From Xanthomonas sacchari (lineage in GTDB: Bacteria > Pseudomonadota > Gammaproteobacteria > Xanthomonadales > Xanthomonadaceae): 64,000 bases of DNA. The position numbers were made by a program, and so were the translations under genes. The notes under the pieces were generated by a model. The model was not told the origin of the DNA. It was given only the letters and a program-made list of their open reading frames with translations, and made no database searches. Positions 1 to 9,695 of the stretch are shown here, in pieces. Position 1 is the stretch's first letter, and the number at the start of each line of letters is the position of its first letter. The stretch is taken from positions 2,585,001 to 2,649,000 of the forward strand of contig NZ_CP100647.1 of NCBI RefSeq assembly GCF_024266585.1, read 5' to 3'.

Positions 1-470
1 ACGCCGCCGCGCGCGGCGTCCGGTCCATCGTGCTGTGCAACAGTTGCATCTATGGCTGGGGCGCAGGCCTGCACCGGGAAAGCATCATGGTGCCGCGGTT
101 GAAGCGGCAAGCGGAGAAGGATGGCGTCGCACGTTTCATCGGGAGCGGCGCCAACGTTTGGTCGAACGTCCATATCGGCGACCTGGTCGACCTCTACCTG
201 CTCGCATTGGACAAGGCGCCGGCTGGCAGCCGCTATCTGGTGGAGAACGGCCAGAACACCTTCGCCGACCTGGCCCAGGCCATCGCCGATCGTCTCGGCC
301 TCGGCCAGGCGCAGTCCTGGTCGGTCGAAGAGGCGGCCGCGCATGTCGACGAGACCTATACCTTCATCTTCGGCTCGCACTGTCGGGTGCGGGCAACGCG
401 CGCGCGCGCCGAATTGCAGTGGCGGCCCAAGGTCGGCGCGATGCTCGACTGGATGCGGCAGGAGGGTTGA
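1..470 (+). CDS. NAD-dependent epimerase/dehydratase, C-terminal part (cut by window start)
   Basis: The frame is open from the first bases, so the 5' end lies outside the window; about 155 residues are visible. The segment has the look of the C-terminal half of an extended short-chain dehydrogenase: SCIYGWG near the beginning fits the strand around the active-site Tyr region, and NVHIGDLVDLYLLAL is the usual substrate-side motif of NAD-dependent epimerases. Substrate cannot be read. The stop at 468-470 directly abuts the ATG of the FAD monooxygenase at 471, so the two are probably cotranscribed. Confidence 0.75.
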   Translation, partial: AAARGVRSIVLCNSCIYGWGAGLHRESIMVPRLKRQAEKDGVARFIGSGANVWSNVHIGDLVDLYLLALDKAPAGSRYLVENGQNTFADLAQAIADRLGLGQAQSWSVEEAAAHVDETYTFIFGSHCRVRATRARAELQWRPKVGAMLDWMRQEG

Positions 471-1604
471 ATGGCGCAGCGTCCACACCAGCGTTCCATC
501 GCCATCATCGGCGCGGGGCTCGGCGGGCTCACGCTTGCCCGGGTCCTGCATCTTCATGGGATTCCCGCGACGGTCTACGAAGGCGAGCTCTCGCCCGACG
601 TGCGGCCGCAGGGCGGCCAGCTCGACATTCACGAACACAACGGCCAACGCGCGCTCCAAGCAGCGGACCTGGTCGAGGAATTCCGCGGCATCATCCATGT
701 GGGAGGGCAAGCCTCGCGGGTGCTCGATAAGGACGGTAGGGTTCTTCTCGACGAGCCCGATGACGGCCACGGCACGCGGCCGGAGGCGCAACGGGGCGAT
801 CTGCGTCGCATCCTGCTCGATTCACTGCCTCCCGAGCTGATCCGCTGGCGGCAGCGTCTCTCGAGCGCGGCGTCGATCGGCGGCGGGCGGCACCGGCTCC
901 ATTTCACCGATGGATCGAACATCGACACCGATCTGCTCGTAGGCGCCGATGGCGCATGGTCGAAGGTCCGGCCGCTCCTGTCGGCCGCAACGCCAAGCTA
1001 TGCCGGGACGACCTTCCTGGAGACCTATCTCCACGATGTCGATACCCGACACCAGGCGGCGGCCGCCGCAGTGGGTGCCGGCGCCATGTTCGCGCCGGCG
1101 CCAGGCAAGGGCATCTTCGCGCATCGCGAGGCCAACGCGGTGCTTCATGCCTATGTCGCGTTGAACCAACCGGAGGATTGGCTAGGCGATTTCGCCGTCG
1201 GGGACAGATTCCTCACTGAATTCAAGGACTGGGCGCCGGCGCTGACATCGCTCATCACCGACAGCGATACGACACCGATCCTGCGCCCGATCCATACGCT
1301 GCCGATCGACCATCGTTGGGACCCTGTGCCGGGCGTGACGCTGCTCGGCGACGCGGCCCACCTGATGTCGCCGTTCGCCGGCGAGGGGGCCAATCTTGCG
1401 ATGTTCGATGGCGCTGAACTGGGCAGGGCCATCGCGGCCCATCCGGACGATATGGAGACCGGGCTGCGCCTGTATGAGTCGGCGTTGTTTCCCCGGAGCG
1501 CCGCCGCTGCCGCGGAAGCCGCGCGCAATCTGAGGGTGATGTTCGACGACACCGCCCCGCAGAGCCTGCTCGCTCTCTTCGCGGTTGATGCATCCGCGAC
1601 ATGA
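471..1604 (+). CDS. FAD-dependent monooxygenase, TetX/PHBH-like
   Basis: A 377-residue flavoprotein hydroxylase. The N-terminus carries the dinucleotide-binding motif IIGAGLGGLTLARVL (residues about 11-25). The mid-protein DG motif is LLVGADGAWSKVR, and the late GD motif is LLGDAAHLMSPFAGEGAN, which binds the FAD ribityl chain. This combination defines class A flavin monooxygenases, and the N-terminal pattern GGQLDIHEHNGQRAL resembles the TetX subgroup. These enzymes hydroxylate aromatic or polycyclic substrates using NAD(P)H and O2. Whether it inactivates tetracycline cannot be said from sequence. It follows the epimerase without a gap. Confidence 0.85.
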   Translation: MAQRPHQRSIAIIGAGLGGLTLARVLHLHGIPATVYEGELSPDVRPQGGQLDIHEHNGQRALQAADLVEEFRGIIHVGGQASRVLDKDGRVLLDEPDDGHGTRPEAQRGDLRRILLDSLPPELIRWRQRLSSAASIGGGRHRLHFTDGSNIDTDLLVGADGAWSKVRPLLSAATPSYAGTTFLETYLHDVDTRHQAAAAAVGAGAMFAPAPGKGIFAHREANAVLHAYVALNQPEDWLGDFAVGDRFLTEFKDWAPALTSLITDSDTTPILRPIHTLPIDHRWDPVPGVTLLGDAAHLMSPFAGEGANLAMFDGAELGRAIAAHPDDMETGLRLYESALFPRSAAAAAEAARNLRVMFDDTAPQSLLALFAVDASAT

Positions 1605-1685
1605 TCGAGGGCCGGGGATGGCCGTCGCTCCACGACATCGCCGGTCCGCAAGAGGACGAGGGCCGTTCGCAAGGATCCTCGGCTC

Positions 1686-1715
1686 TTGACATTGGAAACG
1701 ATCATTTCCTATATT
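1686..1715 (+). promoter_or_regulatory. Promoter with internal palindromic operator for the TetR gene
   Basis: TTGACA at 1686-1691 and TATATT at 1710-1715 are separated by 18 bp. The spacer contains GGAAACGATCATTTCC (1694-1709), a palindrome matching its own reverse complement at 14 of 16 positions. An operator filling the spacer is the usual design of TetR autorepression. The downstream ATG at 1721 would lie at or next to the transcription start. Confidence 0.7.
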
Positions 1716-1720
1716 GAGGC

Positions 1721-2335
1721 ATGACCAACCGCGCCTCATCAAACGCCCGGCGGCCCATGGGCAGGCCGCGCAGCTTCGACCTCGAGGCGGCTATCGCCCG
1801 GGCCGTGCCGGTGTTTCGCGAGCATGGCTACGACGGAGCGTCGATCGACCATCTCAAACAGGCCACAGGTCTGACGGCGGGGAGTCTCTACAAGGCGTTC
1901 AAGGACAAGCGGCAGGTCTTCTCGGCCGCGTTTTCCCATTACCTCGAACATCGGCGCCAGCAGTTGGCGCTCAGGCTCGAAGGCGCGTTGAACGGGCGCG
2001 AGCGGATCGCCGAAATCCTGCGCTTCTACCTCGAGTCCGCCTCCGGCGCTGAGGGTCGGCGCGGCTGCCTCGTGCTGGCGAGCTTGATCGAGGCGACGAC
2101 GCTGGACGATCCGCTGCGCGACGCCCTCGGCAAATCCCTGGACGAAAACCGGGCGGCCCTGATCGCGACGCTTCGTGATGGACAGCGCGATGGTTCGATC
2201 CGCGGCGATCTTGCGGTCGAGCCCTGTGCGGAGCTGCTGCTCGGCCTGCTGCAGGGCCTTCGTGCGCTCGGAAAGCTGCATGACCCGGCGCACCACGCCG
2301 AACTGATCACGACCGCGCTCAAGATGCTCGACTGA
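1721..2335 (+). CDS. TetR/AcrR family transcriptional regulator
   Basis: A 204-residue one-component repressor. The N-terminal TetR helix-turn-helix is clear: GRPRSFDLEAAIARAVPVF, then YDGASIDHLKQATGLTAGSLYKAF. The C-terminal ligand domain contains RRGCLVLASL, common in the AcrR-like subgroup whose members often control nearby oxidoreductases and hydrolases. The first ATG at 1721 has no Shine-Dalgarno and sits only 5 bp beyond the -10 element, so the message may be leaderless. An alternative in-frame ATG at 1757 would give a protein starting MGRPRSFD, a common start for this family. The hydrolase begins 17 bp downstream and is probably in the same transcript. Confidence 0.9.
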   Translation: MTNRASSNARRPMGRPRSFDLEAAIARAVPVFREHGYDGASIDHLKQATGLTAGSLYKAFKDKRQVFSAAFSHYLEHRRQQLALRLEGALNGRERIAEILRFYLESASGAEGRRGCLVLASLIEATTLDDPLRDALGKSLDENRAALIATLRDGQRDGSIRGDLAVEPCAELLLGLLQGLRALGKLHDPAHHAELITTALKMLD

Positions 2336-2352
2336 ATCCCACGAGGAGCACC

Positions 2353-3252
2353 ATGCCCGCACATGCCCGCACCACGTCGTCAACGGACGACCGTTCCTTC
2401 CGCCATGCCTTCGAAACGGTCGACGGGGGGCGCCTGCACTACGTGACCACCGGACCGGAGGACGCGCCGCCGCTTGTCCTGCTCGCCGGCTATCCCGAAA
2501 GCTGGTTCGCATGGCGCAAGGTGATGCCGCTGCTCGCGGGTCGCTTCCGGCTCATCGCCCTTGACCTTCCTGGCCAAGGCGATTCGGACAAGCCACTCGA
2601 TGGTTACGACACCGGAACGGTTGCGCGCCGCATCCACGGCTTGCTCGAACGGATCGGCGTTTCCCGCTATGGACTGGCCGCCCATGACATCGGCGCGTGG
2701 GTCGCTCTGCCTTATGCCCTGATGTTCCCTCGGGAGGTCGACCGTCTGGCTCTTCTCGATGCCGGCATCCCTGGCGTCACGCTACCGGACATGCTGCCGG
2801 CGGCACCCGATCGCGCCTGGAAGACCTGGCACTTCGCCTTCCATGCCGTGGCCGATCTGCCCGAGGCGTTGATCGCCGGCCGCGAGCGCGTGTATCTGGA
2901 CTGGTTCCTGCGCCGCAAGGCGGCCAGCCCGTGGAGCTTCAGCGATGCCGATCTCGACGAGTATGTCCGCATCTTCAGCATGCCTGGCGCACTGCGGGCA
3001 GGGCTTGCCTTCTATCGAGCCGTCACACGTTCCGCCGAGCAGAACCGTGCCCTGATCCGCGACGCCAAGCTCACCATGCCGGTCCTGGCCGTCAGCGCGG
3101 ATCAAGGTTCGATCCCCGACATGGCCGGCCCGTTGCGCGCTTTCGCCGACGACCTGCGCGCTGAGACCGTCGACAGGAGCGGACACTTCATCCCGGAGGA
3201 ACAGCCAGAGGCGCTCGCGAGGATGTTCGACGACTTCTTCGCGCAGCGCTGA
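2353..3252 (+). CDS. Alpha/beta hydrolase, epoxide hydrolase / fluoroacetate dehalogenase type
   Basis: A 299-residue alpha/beta-fold hydrolase with SD GAGGAG a few bases before the ATG. The nucleophile elbow is AAHDIGAWVA with Asp112 instead of Ser, which places it with epoxide hydrolases and haloacid/haloalkane dehalogenases, enzymes that use a covalent alkyl-ester intermediate. The catalytic His is probably His278 (RSGHFIPEEQP). The oxyanion region reads AGYPESWFAW where most relatives have HGxP, so the usual His is Ala. Lying 17 bp after the TetR gene, it is a likely target of that repressor. The substrate is unknown. Confidence 0.82.
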   Translation: MPAHARTTSSTDDRSFRHAFETVDGGRLHYVTTGPEDAPPLVLLAGYPESWFAWRKVMPLLAGRFRLIALDLPGQGDSDKPLDGYDTGTVARRIHGLLERIGVSRYGLAAHDIGAWVALPYALMFPREVDRLALLDAGIPGVTLPDMLPAAPDRAWKTWHFAFHAVADLPEALIAGRERVYLDWFLRRKAASPWSFSDADLDEYVRIFSMPGALRAGLAFYRAVTRSAEQNRALIRDAKLTMPVLAVSADQGSIPDMAGPLRAFADDLRAETVDRSGHFIPEEQPEALARMFDDFFAQR

Positions 3253-3508
3253 CGCCGCGTTGGACAGGCGGGAGCGCTTGTCGGCGGGCGGAACGAGAAA
3301 CGGCGCAACGCGCGAAACACGGATCGGCTACCGTAGCGGCCTGATCCCCGTCGTAGCGCTTGCCGGGCAGCAGGCGTCCGTACTGCTCGCGATCGCCATG
3401 GAAGAGGGCCAGCGTCGATGGGATCGCACGGGACAGCCGACGTGACGCCAGGGGCATGTCGGCCATGCGTTTGATGTGACTGTGGGACTGACTACGAGGA
3501 ATGCGGGA

Positions 3509-4582
3509 ATGGGGCGAACGGTGGCGGCGTGCGCAATGTCGATTCGCAAAGGGCTGATCGGAGGCCGCGGCTTCACCGTCGCGATCTCCTTTTTGCTGCT
3601 TGCGCCCTTGCTGGCCTCAGCCGCCGACAAAACAGCGGCTATCGCGCCTGGCGAGCTCTGGCACGACCGCCAGGGCGAGGTGATCAACGCCCATGGCGCC
3701 GGGATGCTCAAGGCGCCCGACGGCAGTTATTACTGGTTTGGCGAATACAAGACCGCGGGCAAGGGCGGCAACGCGGCGCATGTCGGCGTATCGGTCTATC
3801 AGTCCACCGACCTGCTGCACTGGGATGCGCGTGGCATCGCGTTGCCGGTGGCGACGGATCCCGCGTCGGACATTGCCGACGGCGCCATCATCGAGCGCCC
3901 CAAGGTGTTGCATAACGCGGCCACCGGCCAGTACGTGATGTGGTTCCATCTGGAACGGGCAGGGCATGGCTACAAGGATGCCCGCGTGGGCGTGGCGGTC
4001 GCCGAAGCGCCGGCCGGGCCGTACCGCTACCTGCGCTCGTTCCAGCCCAGCGGCCAGCAGTCGCGCGACATGACGCTGTTCCAGGACGACGACGGCACGG
4101 CCTATCTGTTCTATAGCTCCGAAGGCAACGCCACCATGCACGTGACGCGCCTGACGGCCGATTACCTGGATACCGAGCGGGACTACCAGCGCATCTTCGT
4201 GGACCAGTGGCTGGAGGCGCCGGCGATCTTCAAGCATGCCGGGCGCTACTTCTTCATGGGCTCGGAGTGCACGGGCTGGAAGCCCAACACCGCGCACGGC
4301 GCCAGCGCGGCAGCGCCGATGGGGCCGTGGACCGAATTCGGTAATCCCGCGCAAGGCGAAGATGCCGCGCTCACCTTCCACAGCCAGAGTGCCTACATCC
4401 TGCCCATGCCGGGCCAGCCGGATCGTTTCATCTACATGGGCGATCGCTGGAATCCCGGGAACGCCATCGATGGACGCTATGTCTGGCTGCCGCTGCGACT
4501 CGAAGGCGATGGCTTCCGCATCGATTGGCATGCGCGCTGGTCGTTGGACGGAACGCGGCAGAAGCGCGTTCAAGCGCGCTAG
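3509..4582 (+). CDS. Secreted glycoside hydrolase, GH43-like (five-bladed beta-propeller)
   Basis: The reading frame gives 357 residues from this ATG, which has GAGGA 8 bp upstream. A GTG at 3476 and an ATG at 3536 are alternatives. All starts precede a signal-peptide-like segment (AISFLLLAPLLASA|ADK), so the product is exported. The mature N-terminus, GELWHDRQGEVINAHGAG followed by SYYWFGEYK, is the first propeller blade typical of GH43 galactanase/xylosidase-like enzymes. The later LEAPAIFKHAGRYFFMGS is the typical blade holding the general acid Glu. A role in plant-polysaccharide breakdown is inferred. The exact subfamily is not resolved. Confidence 0.78.
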   Translation: MGRTVAACAMSIRKGLIGGRGFTVAISFLLLAPLLASAADKTAAIAPGELWHDRQGEVINAHGAGMLKAPDGSYYWFGEYKTAGKGGNAAHVGVSVYQSTDLLHWDARGIALPVATDPASDIADGAIIERPKVLHNAATGQYVMWFHLERAGHGYKDARVGVAVAEAPAGPYRYLRSFQPSGQQSRDMTLFQDDDGTAYLFYSSEGNATMHVTRLTADYLDTERDYQRIFVDQWLEAPAIFKHAGRYFFMGSECTGWKPNTAHGASAAAPMGPWTEFGNPAQGEDAALTFHSQSAYILPMPGQPDRFIYMGDRWNPGNAIDGRYVWLPLRLEGDGFRIDWHARWSLDGTRQKRVQAR

Positions 4583-4639
4583 GCCGGTTCCTGCAGGAAG
4601 GGTGGGCGCACGCGCCGGTCTGGATGGGCCGATAGCGCA

Positions 4640-4974
4640 GTGACGCGGCCGATGCGATCGTCGATGGCGACGCGAGGATGCCCCGCTGGCAAGCGACACC
4701 GCATGGCGCTACGCTCACCGGGCACAGAGAACGCGATCAACGACCTGGCGAGGCTGCTCACGGTGATCTACGACCTGATTGCACTGAGCGGCCCGCTGCT
4801 GGAGACCTCCAGCAGCGAGCGTAATGCGCTTGGCAACTGGAGGCCAAGTTCGCCGATCTCGCGGCCGGCGTGCTGCCCAAATCGCAGGCCGATCACGTGA
4901 TGCAGTTATGTCGGTCGCTGCCCGAGCTGAAGGATGCCGGCGACGTGCTGAGGGCCGGTACCCGAGCGAGCTGA
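4640..4974 (+). pseudogene. Frameshifted remnant of an unrecognised coding sequence
   Basis: Two frames give protein-like sequence joined by a one-base loss. Up to about 4835 the frame reads NDLARLLTVIYDLIALSGPL; from 4837 the next frame reads LEAKFADLAAGVLPKSQADH and continues to a TGA at 4972-4974. Adding one base near GCTTGGCAACTGG would merge them into a continuous helical protein end. I do not recognise the family. No start or RBS is evident. The rest of 4583-5077 shows nothing else. Confidence 0.4.
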
Positions 4975-5077
4975 GCGGAGCTGGCTGGCGGAGCCGACAC
5001 GGAGTCTGTGATCAGAGGTGCTGACCGTCCAGTTGGGGGGCGCTGCCGCCTGTGGCTGCTCGACGCGCACCCGATGC

Positions 5078-6082
5078 TCAATTGATCGAGATCACCACCT
5101 TGCCGAAGTGTGTGCCCGAGGCCAGGTAAGCATAGGCATCGGCGGCGGCGTCGAACGGAAACACCCGATCGATCACCGGTTCGATGCGTGCCTGACGCAC
5201 CGCCTGCACGGCTTGCGCCAGATCGCGGGTGGAACCGGTCTGGCTGCCCAGGATGTTCAGCGTTTTCACCATCACCGGCAACACGGGCATGCTGACCTCC
5301 ATCCCTCCGATAAAGCCCACCACGTAAACGGTACCGCCGATCCGCGCGGCATTGATCGACCTTGCGAACGTGGTGCCACCCACTGTTTCGACCACCAGGT
5401 CCGCTCCCTGGCCGTCGGTCGCTTCGAGCACGGCGTCGTCCCACGCCGGGGTCGTGGTGTAGTTGATGAGCACGTCGGCGCCGAGCCGCTGTGCCCGCTC
5501 CAGCTTTTCATTCGAGGATGAGGACAGGATCACCCGCGCGCCCGCCGCCTTGGCGAACTGCAAGGCAAACAGGCTCACGCCACCGGTACCGAGCAAGGCC
5601 ACGGTGGACGCCGGGCCGGTGCGGCTCTTGAAAATTGCGTTCCACGCGGTGGTGGCCGCGATCGGCAAGGTGACCGCCTGGGTGTAGGGCATGCCGTCCG
5701 GGATGCGGACCAGCGCGCTGGCTGGCACGACGGCATACTCGGCGAGCGAACCCGGCATGGTGACGCCACGAATGCGCCGCGTGGTCGCTTCGCTCGGCAA
5801 GCCCGCCGACCAGTCGACGATCAACCCCGACATCACGCGATCTCCAATCGTCCAGCCGCGGACGGACGCGCCCATCTCGACGATCTCGCCTGCGCCATCC
5901 GTGCCGGGGACAAAGGGCGGCGTGGTATCGCCCAGCCGTCCTCGCGCCACCATCAGATCCAGATAGTTCAGACCGGCCGCATGCAGCCGGATCAGCACCT
6001 CGTCCGCCGCCGGGCGCGGCACCGGTGCCTGGCCCAGGGAAAGTTGCCAGGCTTCTCCAGACGCTAGTTGGAAGGCGCGCAT
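5078..6082 (-). CDS. Zinc-independent NADPH:quinone oxidoreductase (MDR superfamily)
   Basis: 334 residues from an ATG at 6082 with GGAG 9 bp upstream; an upstream start at 6118 only adds a non-homologous-looking leader. The GroES-like domain contains GTDGAGEIVEMG and the Rossmann domain LLGTGGVSLFALQFAKAAGA. The structural and catalytic zinc ligands of alcohol dehydrogenases are not visible, which fits the quinone oxidoreductase branch. Such enzymes reduce quinones or enones with NADPH. It diverges from the LysR gene at 6183, its probable regulator. Confidence 0.85.
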   Translation of the reverse strand: MRAFQLASGEAWQLSLGQAPVPRPAADEVLIRLHAAGLNYLDLMVARGRLGDTTPPFVPGTDGAGEIVEMGASVRGWTIGDRVMSGLIVDWSAGLPSEATTRRIRGVTMPGSLAEYAVVPASALVRIPDGMPYTQAVTLPIAATTAWNAIFKSRTGPASTVALLGTGGVSLFALQFAKAAGARVILSSSSNEKLERAQRLGADVLINYTTTPAWDDAVLEATDGQGADLVVETVGGTTFARSINAARIGGTVYVVGFIGGMEVSMPVLPVMVKTLNILGSQTGSTRDLAQAVQAVRQARIEPVIDRVFPFDAAADAYAYLASGTHFGKVVISIN

Positions 6083-6182
6083 GTCGGGTTGCTCCGCGTG
6101 GTGATCGAGGACGTGCACGTTATGCCTGTAGAACTCCTATAATCGATCCAAAAAACACAACATCCTTGCGCCTGGTGCACGA

Positions 6183-7109
6183 ATGAACAGCGTGGAAGCG
6201 GACGAAATCGGTGCCTTGCTCGCCGTGCTCGAAACGGGAAGCTTCACGGCCGCGGGGCGGCGGCTCGGTCGCGACAGTTCGGTCATTTCGCGGCGTCTGA
6301 AGAAGCTGGAAACGCGCCTCGGCACGCGGCTCGTCGAACGTTCGACGCGCCGCCTTTCCCCCACCGATGCCGGCACGCGCCTGCGCGAGCGTGTGCAGGA
6401 GGCGATGCAACTGATACGCAGCGGTGAGGAAGAAGCGCGTCAGTTGAGTGCGGCGCCAATCGGATTGCTGCGTATCACCCTGCCGGTGGGTTTCGGCCGT
6501 CGCTGGATCGCGCCGAAACTGCCCGAATTTCTCGCGTGTTATCCGGCGCTTGAAGTGGAAGCGGACTTCACTGACCGCTTTGTCGATCTGATTGCCGAGC
6601 GTTTCGACGTGGGCGTGCGCATCGGCAGGCTGGACGACAATCGGCTTGTCGCACGGCACGTGGCCAGCATGCGCCGGCTGCTATGCGCATCGCCGGCCTA
6701 TCTGCAGTCGCATCCGCCGATCCGTCATCCGCGCGACCTGCTTGCGCATGCGTGCATCGGGTTCACGCCGATGGCGTCGCATCCGGTGTGGCATCTGTGC
6801 CGGCAAGGGAAACGACACGCGGTGCGTATCCGCTCACGGTTTGCAACCAACGACATCGATGCGACGATGCACGCGGCGCTGCAAGGCGCTGGCGTGGCAT
6901 ATTGCGCAGACTGGGTCGTCGCCAACGCGCTGCGTGAAGAACGTCTGGTCGAAGTGCTGCCGTCCTGGGAGGTGCAGGGCGAGGAGACCATGTACGTGGT
7001 CAGGGCTTCGGCCCAGCACACCCTCGCGAAGGTACGCGCGTTTACCGACTGGATGGTACGGACGTTCGAACATCCGTCGTGGACGACAGCGACGCACTTG
7101 TGTCGCTGA
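6183..7109 (+). CDS. LysR-family transcriptional regulator
   Basis: A 308-residue LysR protein: winged HTH in the first 65 residues (LAVLETGSFTAAGRRLGRDS, then a linker helix with LETRLGTRLVERSTRRLSPT), followed by a two-lobed effector domain. It belongs to the subgroup with GLLRITLPVGFGRRWIAPKL, which often controls an adjacent oxidoreductase gene. It is transcribed divergently from the quinone oxidoreductase. A perfect TATAAT at 6138-6143 reads towards this gene, without a good -35 element, consistent with LysR-dependent activation. Confidence 0.9.
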   Translation: MNSVEADEIGALLAVLETGSFTAAGRRLGRDSSVISRRLKKLETRLGTRLVERSTRRLSPTDAGTRLRERVQEAMQLIRSGEEEARQLSAAPIGLLRITLPVGFGRRWIAPKLPEFLACYPALEVEADFTDRFVDLIAERFDVGVRIGRLDDNRLVARHVASMRRLLCASPAYLQSHPPIRHPRDLLAHACIGFTPMASHPVWHLCRQGKRHAVRIRSRFATNDIDATMHAALQGAGVAYCADWVVANALREERLVEVLPSWEVQGEETMYVVRASAQHTLAKVRAFTDWMVRTFEHPSWTTATHLCR

Positions 7110-7284
7110 CCCGATCGGCGACGCGCCGGCGAAGGATTTGGCGCGGTTGGACAACTACGTGTCTCTTGCGTGCGCTTCCGCTTGAACGACAGCGACTGGC
7201 GTCGTTGCGACCTATGCGTCATCGTCGAAGGACACTGTCGTGTCGTCCGACTTATTGGGCTTGGTGAGCCGTCAATCGCTAGAG

Positions 7285-9672
7285 TCACGCCTCCCAGCGC
7301 AGGTCGCCGATGTAGCGCGACGCCATCGCCCCTGCGTCGTCCAGCGCAAAAAGATGCAGCCACCGATTGTCGAACAGCGCGCGGACCTGCGGGTGACGTT
7401 CGAGGATGTCGGTGATCGCGTCGGCCGGTGCCTCGATCAGCACGGACAGCCGCAGCGGTTCGTGGATCAGCCGTTCGCCGTCGTGCACCGACTGCCACGG
7501 CAATCCGCCGCGCAGCAGGCCGCCATTGCCCTCGACCACACCGATGCCGCCGGTGACGTTATGCAGCAGCTTGTTGCCCGCGCCGAAGACCTCGGGCGCC
7601 ACCGTCGATCCGTAGTACTGCAGGCTGATCCAGCTGGCGACCACGACCGGGGCGGTCAGGATCGACTCCAGCACGCCGAAGCCCTCGTCGCGGCGCCAGT
7701 CGTAGTCGTGGAGGAAGGCGCGCCCCGCCAGGTCGCGCCCGGCGGTGCGTGCCCTGGGCGCGGCGATGAAGGCCTGGCAGCCGGCCAGCGCCCATTCCGG
7801 GCGCAGCTCGGCCCAGTCGCGGGCGCGATGCGCGATGTCCTCGCTCCGTTGCGCGCGCGGCAGGCGCAGTGCCCGCTCGCCACGCGCCAGCGCGCCGGCG
7901 GCGTGCAGCCAACGTACCGCCTGCTCGAGATCGGCCGCATGCGCAGGCGAGGGATGGTCGGCGCTGTAGAGCATGACCGTATCGGTCGTGGTGTCGTGCA
8001 ATGCCGCCATGAACAACGTGTCCGCGGGAATCGCGACGCCGCGTTCGGCGAGACCGGCGCGCACCTCGGGGTCATTGAGCAGCGCAGCGAGCAGCCGTGC
8101 GTTCACTTCGCCCGAGTAGCCGCCGCAGGCGCCGCAATGCAGGGCGCTGGCGTGCGGATTGTTGACCACGTTGGCGCCGTGGCCGGCGAGCACGACCAGT
8201 CGTGCGAAGCCTGTCGTGAGCGACATTGCCTTGAGGATGCTGCTGGCCATGCCCAGTCGCGTGTCGAGGTCGAGGGTGTCGGCCGGGCGCGGTGCGGGAT
8301 CGTTCGGCGCGTCCTGCCGTTTCAGCGCCAGTCCGTCGCGCAGCAGCTTGCCGACGTAGATCGGGCCGGCGGCTTCGACGAAGGCGAACGAGGAAATGGC
8401 GGCCAGCTTGAAGCGGCCCCAGGCGCGCTTGGCACGTGCGGCGATCCGCGCAGCGAGGTCCGATTCGGTCAGCGTCGGCGTCGTCTCGCCGCAGCAGGTG
8501 TGCACCCGCGGGGGCAGCAGTACGGGAAGACGCGCCTCGACCACGTCCGAGGCGAATCGCCGATGGCCGATGCCCAGCCCGAAGAAGCCGGCGAATCCGA
8601 GTGTCTGGATGCCGGCGTCGAGGCTTTCCAGTGCGCGCCGAAACACTTCCGAGCGCACGTCGATGCAGAAGGCCATCTGCAGCGCCATGCGGGAAGGCGC
8701 GGCAGGGACTGAAGCAGGTGCTGCAAGCGTGGTGTCGAGCCGCCGCTGCGCCGCACGTTCGGCCGCCTCCTGCAGAATACTGTCGACGACATCCTCCGAT
8801 GTCGCCGCAACCGGCGTGGCGTAGGCGGCGATGGCGGATCGCCACTTGGACGCGATCGCCGCACCGAACTTGCCCAACAGCGCGGCGTCCCAGCTGATGC
8901 GGATGGCCAGCAGGTCGGTGACGCAGGCATCGGTTCCGCCGCTCAGCTCCGCTTGCCAGAGCCGATACCGGGCGACCTGGCTCCAGCCGCCCAGCGTGGT
9001 CAGCAGTCGGTGGAAATAGCCGTCCAGGGCGTCGGGCGAGAGGCCGAGGCGCGCGACTCCCTCGACGATCGCGTCCTCGGCAGTCGCTGGCGCGTCCGCC
9101 ACCTGCTGTGCGAATCGGGTGAGCCCTGCGATTTCCGGCGTCAGATCGTGGGTCGCGACGAGTCGCCACGCGCTGTAGGCGCTGCCGGAGTGCCCTGCGA
9201 TCCACAGTGCCTGTCCCTGGTCGAAATAGGCGGCGGCCCAGTGCCCGATGCGCTCGTTGACGATGCCCGGCCAGTCGACTGCCGCCGCGTCGCGCGCCAG
9301 ATCGGCGACGGTCGGGATCGCCTGCGGGCCGGGACGCTCGCACGCGATGGCATGCTTGAGCGCGGACACCGTCGGCGGGCGCAGCGCTGCCGGCGCGTTG
9401 TGGAAAGCCGCCTGCAGATCCGCCGCGGCGATGTCGCCGGACTGCAGCCGTTCCGCATACCAGGAGCGCGGCATGGTGAGGGCGATGCCGGCGGCATTGC
9501 GCAGCCGCGCCGCCGCCGTGGCCAGTGGTTCGCCGGCCTGGCCGAGGAAGGGATTGACCGCCACGCTCGAGGCGAGCGGCCACAGCGGAGGAATGGCGCG
9601 TGCCGCACGCTCGGCGGCGGCGATGATTGCAGTGTGGGACAGGGGCGGTGCGTCGGTCGCGGTCATCAGCAT
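7285..9672 (-). CDS. dabA: DabA, inorganic-carbon uptake subunit (DUF2309, carbonic-anhydrase-like)
   Basis: 795 residues from an ATG at 9672 with AGGA 7 bp upstream. The frame runs back to 9930 but that leader overlaps dabB and has no family character. The zinc site known from Halothiobacillus DabA is conserved: Cys336 and Asp338 in AFCIDVRSE, and His498 and Cys513 in [10 protein letters not shown]...LHCGACGG. The His-Cys spacing of 15 equals that of the characterised protein. DabA is a cytoplasmic-face beta-carbonic-anhydrase-like subunit that hydrates CO2 vectorially, powered by ion flow through DabB. It lies 23 bp downstream of dabB in one operon. Confidence 0.9.
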   Translation of the reverse strand: MLMTATDAPPLSHTAIIAAAERAARAIPPLWPLASSVAVNPFLGQAGEPLATAAARLRNAAGIALTMPRSWYAERLQSGDIAAADLQAAFHNAPAALRPPTVSALKHAIACERPGPQAIPTVADLARDAAAVDWPGIVNERIGHWAAAYFDQGQALWIAGHSGSAYSAWRLVATHDLTPEIAGLTRFAQQVADAPATAEDAIVEGVARLGLSPDALDGYFHRLLTTLGGWSQVARYRLWQAELSGGTDACVTDLLAIRISWDAALLGKFGAAIASKWRSAIAAYATPVAATSEDVVDSILQEAAERAAQRRLDTTLAAPASVPAAPSRMALQMAFCIDVRSEVFRRALESLDAGIQTLGFAGFFGLGIGHRRFASDVVEARLPVLLPPRVHTCCGETTPTLTESDLAARIAARAKRAWGRFKLAAISSFAFVEAAGPIYVGKLLRDGLALKRQDAPNDPAPRPADTLDLDTRLGMASSILKAMSLTTGFARLVVLAGHGANVVNNPHASALHCGACGGYSGEVNARLLAALLNDPEVRAGLAERGVAIPADTLFMAALHDTTTDTVMLYSADHPSPAHAADLEQAVRWLHAAGALARGERALRLPRAQRSEDIAHRARDWAELRPEWALAGCQAFIAAPRARTAGRDLAGRAFLHDYDWRRDEGFGVLESILTAPVVVASWISLQYYGSTVAPEVFGAGNKLLHNVTGGIGVVEGNGGLLRGGLPWQSVHDGERLIHEPLRLSVLIEAPADAITDILERHPQVRALFDNRWLHLFALDDAGAMASRYIGDLRWEA

Positions 9673-9695
9673 GGAGGTGTCCTGGCGATTGGGGG

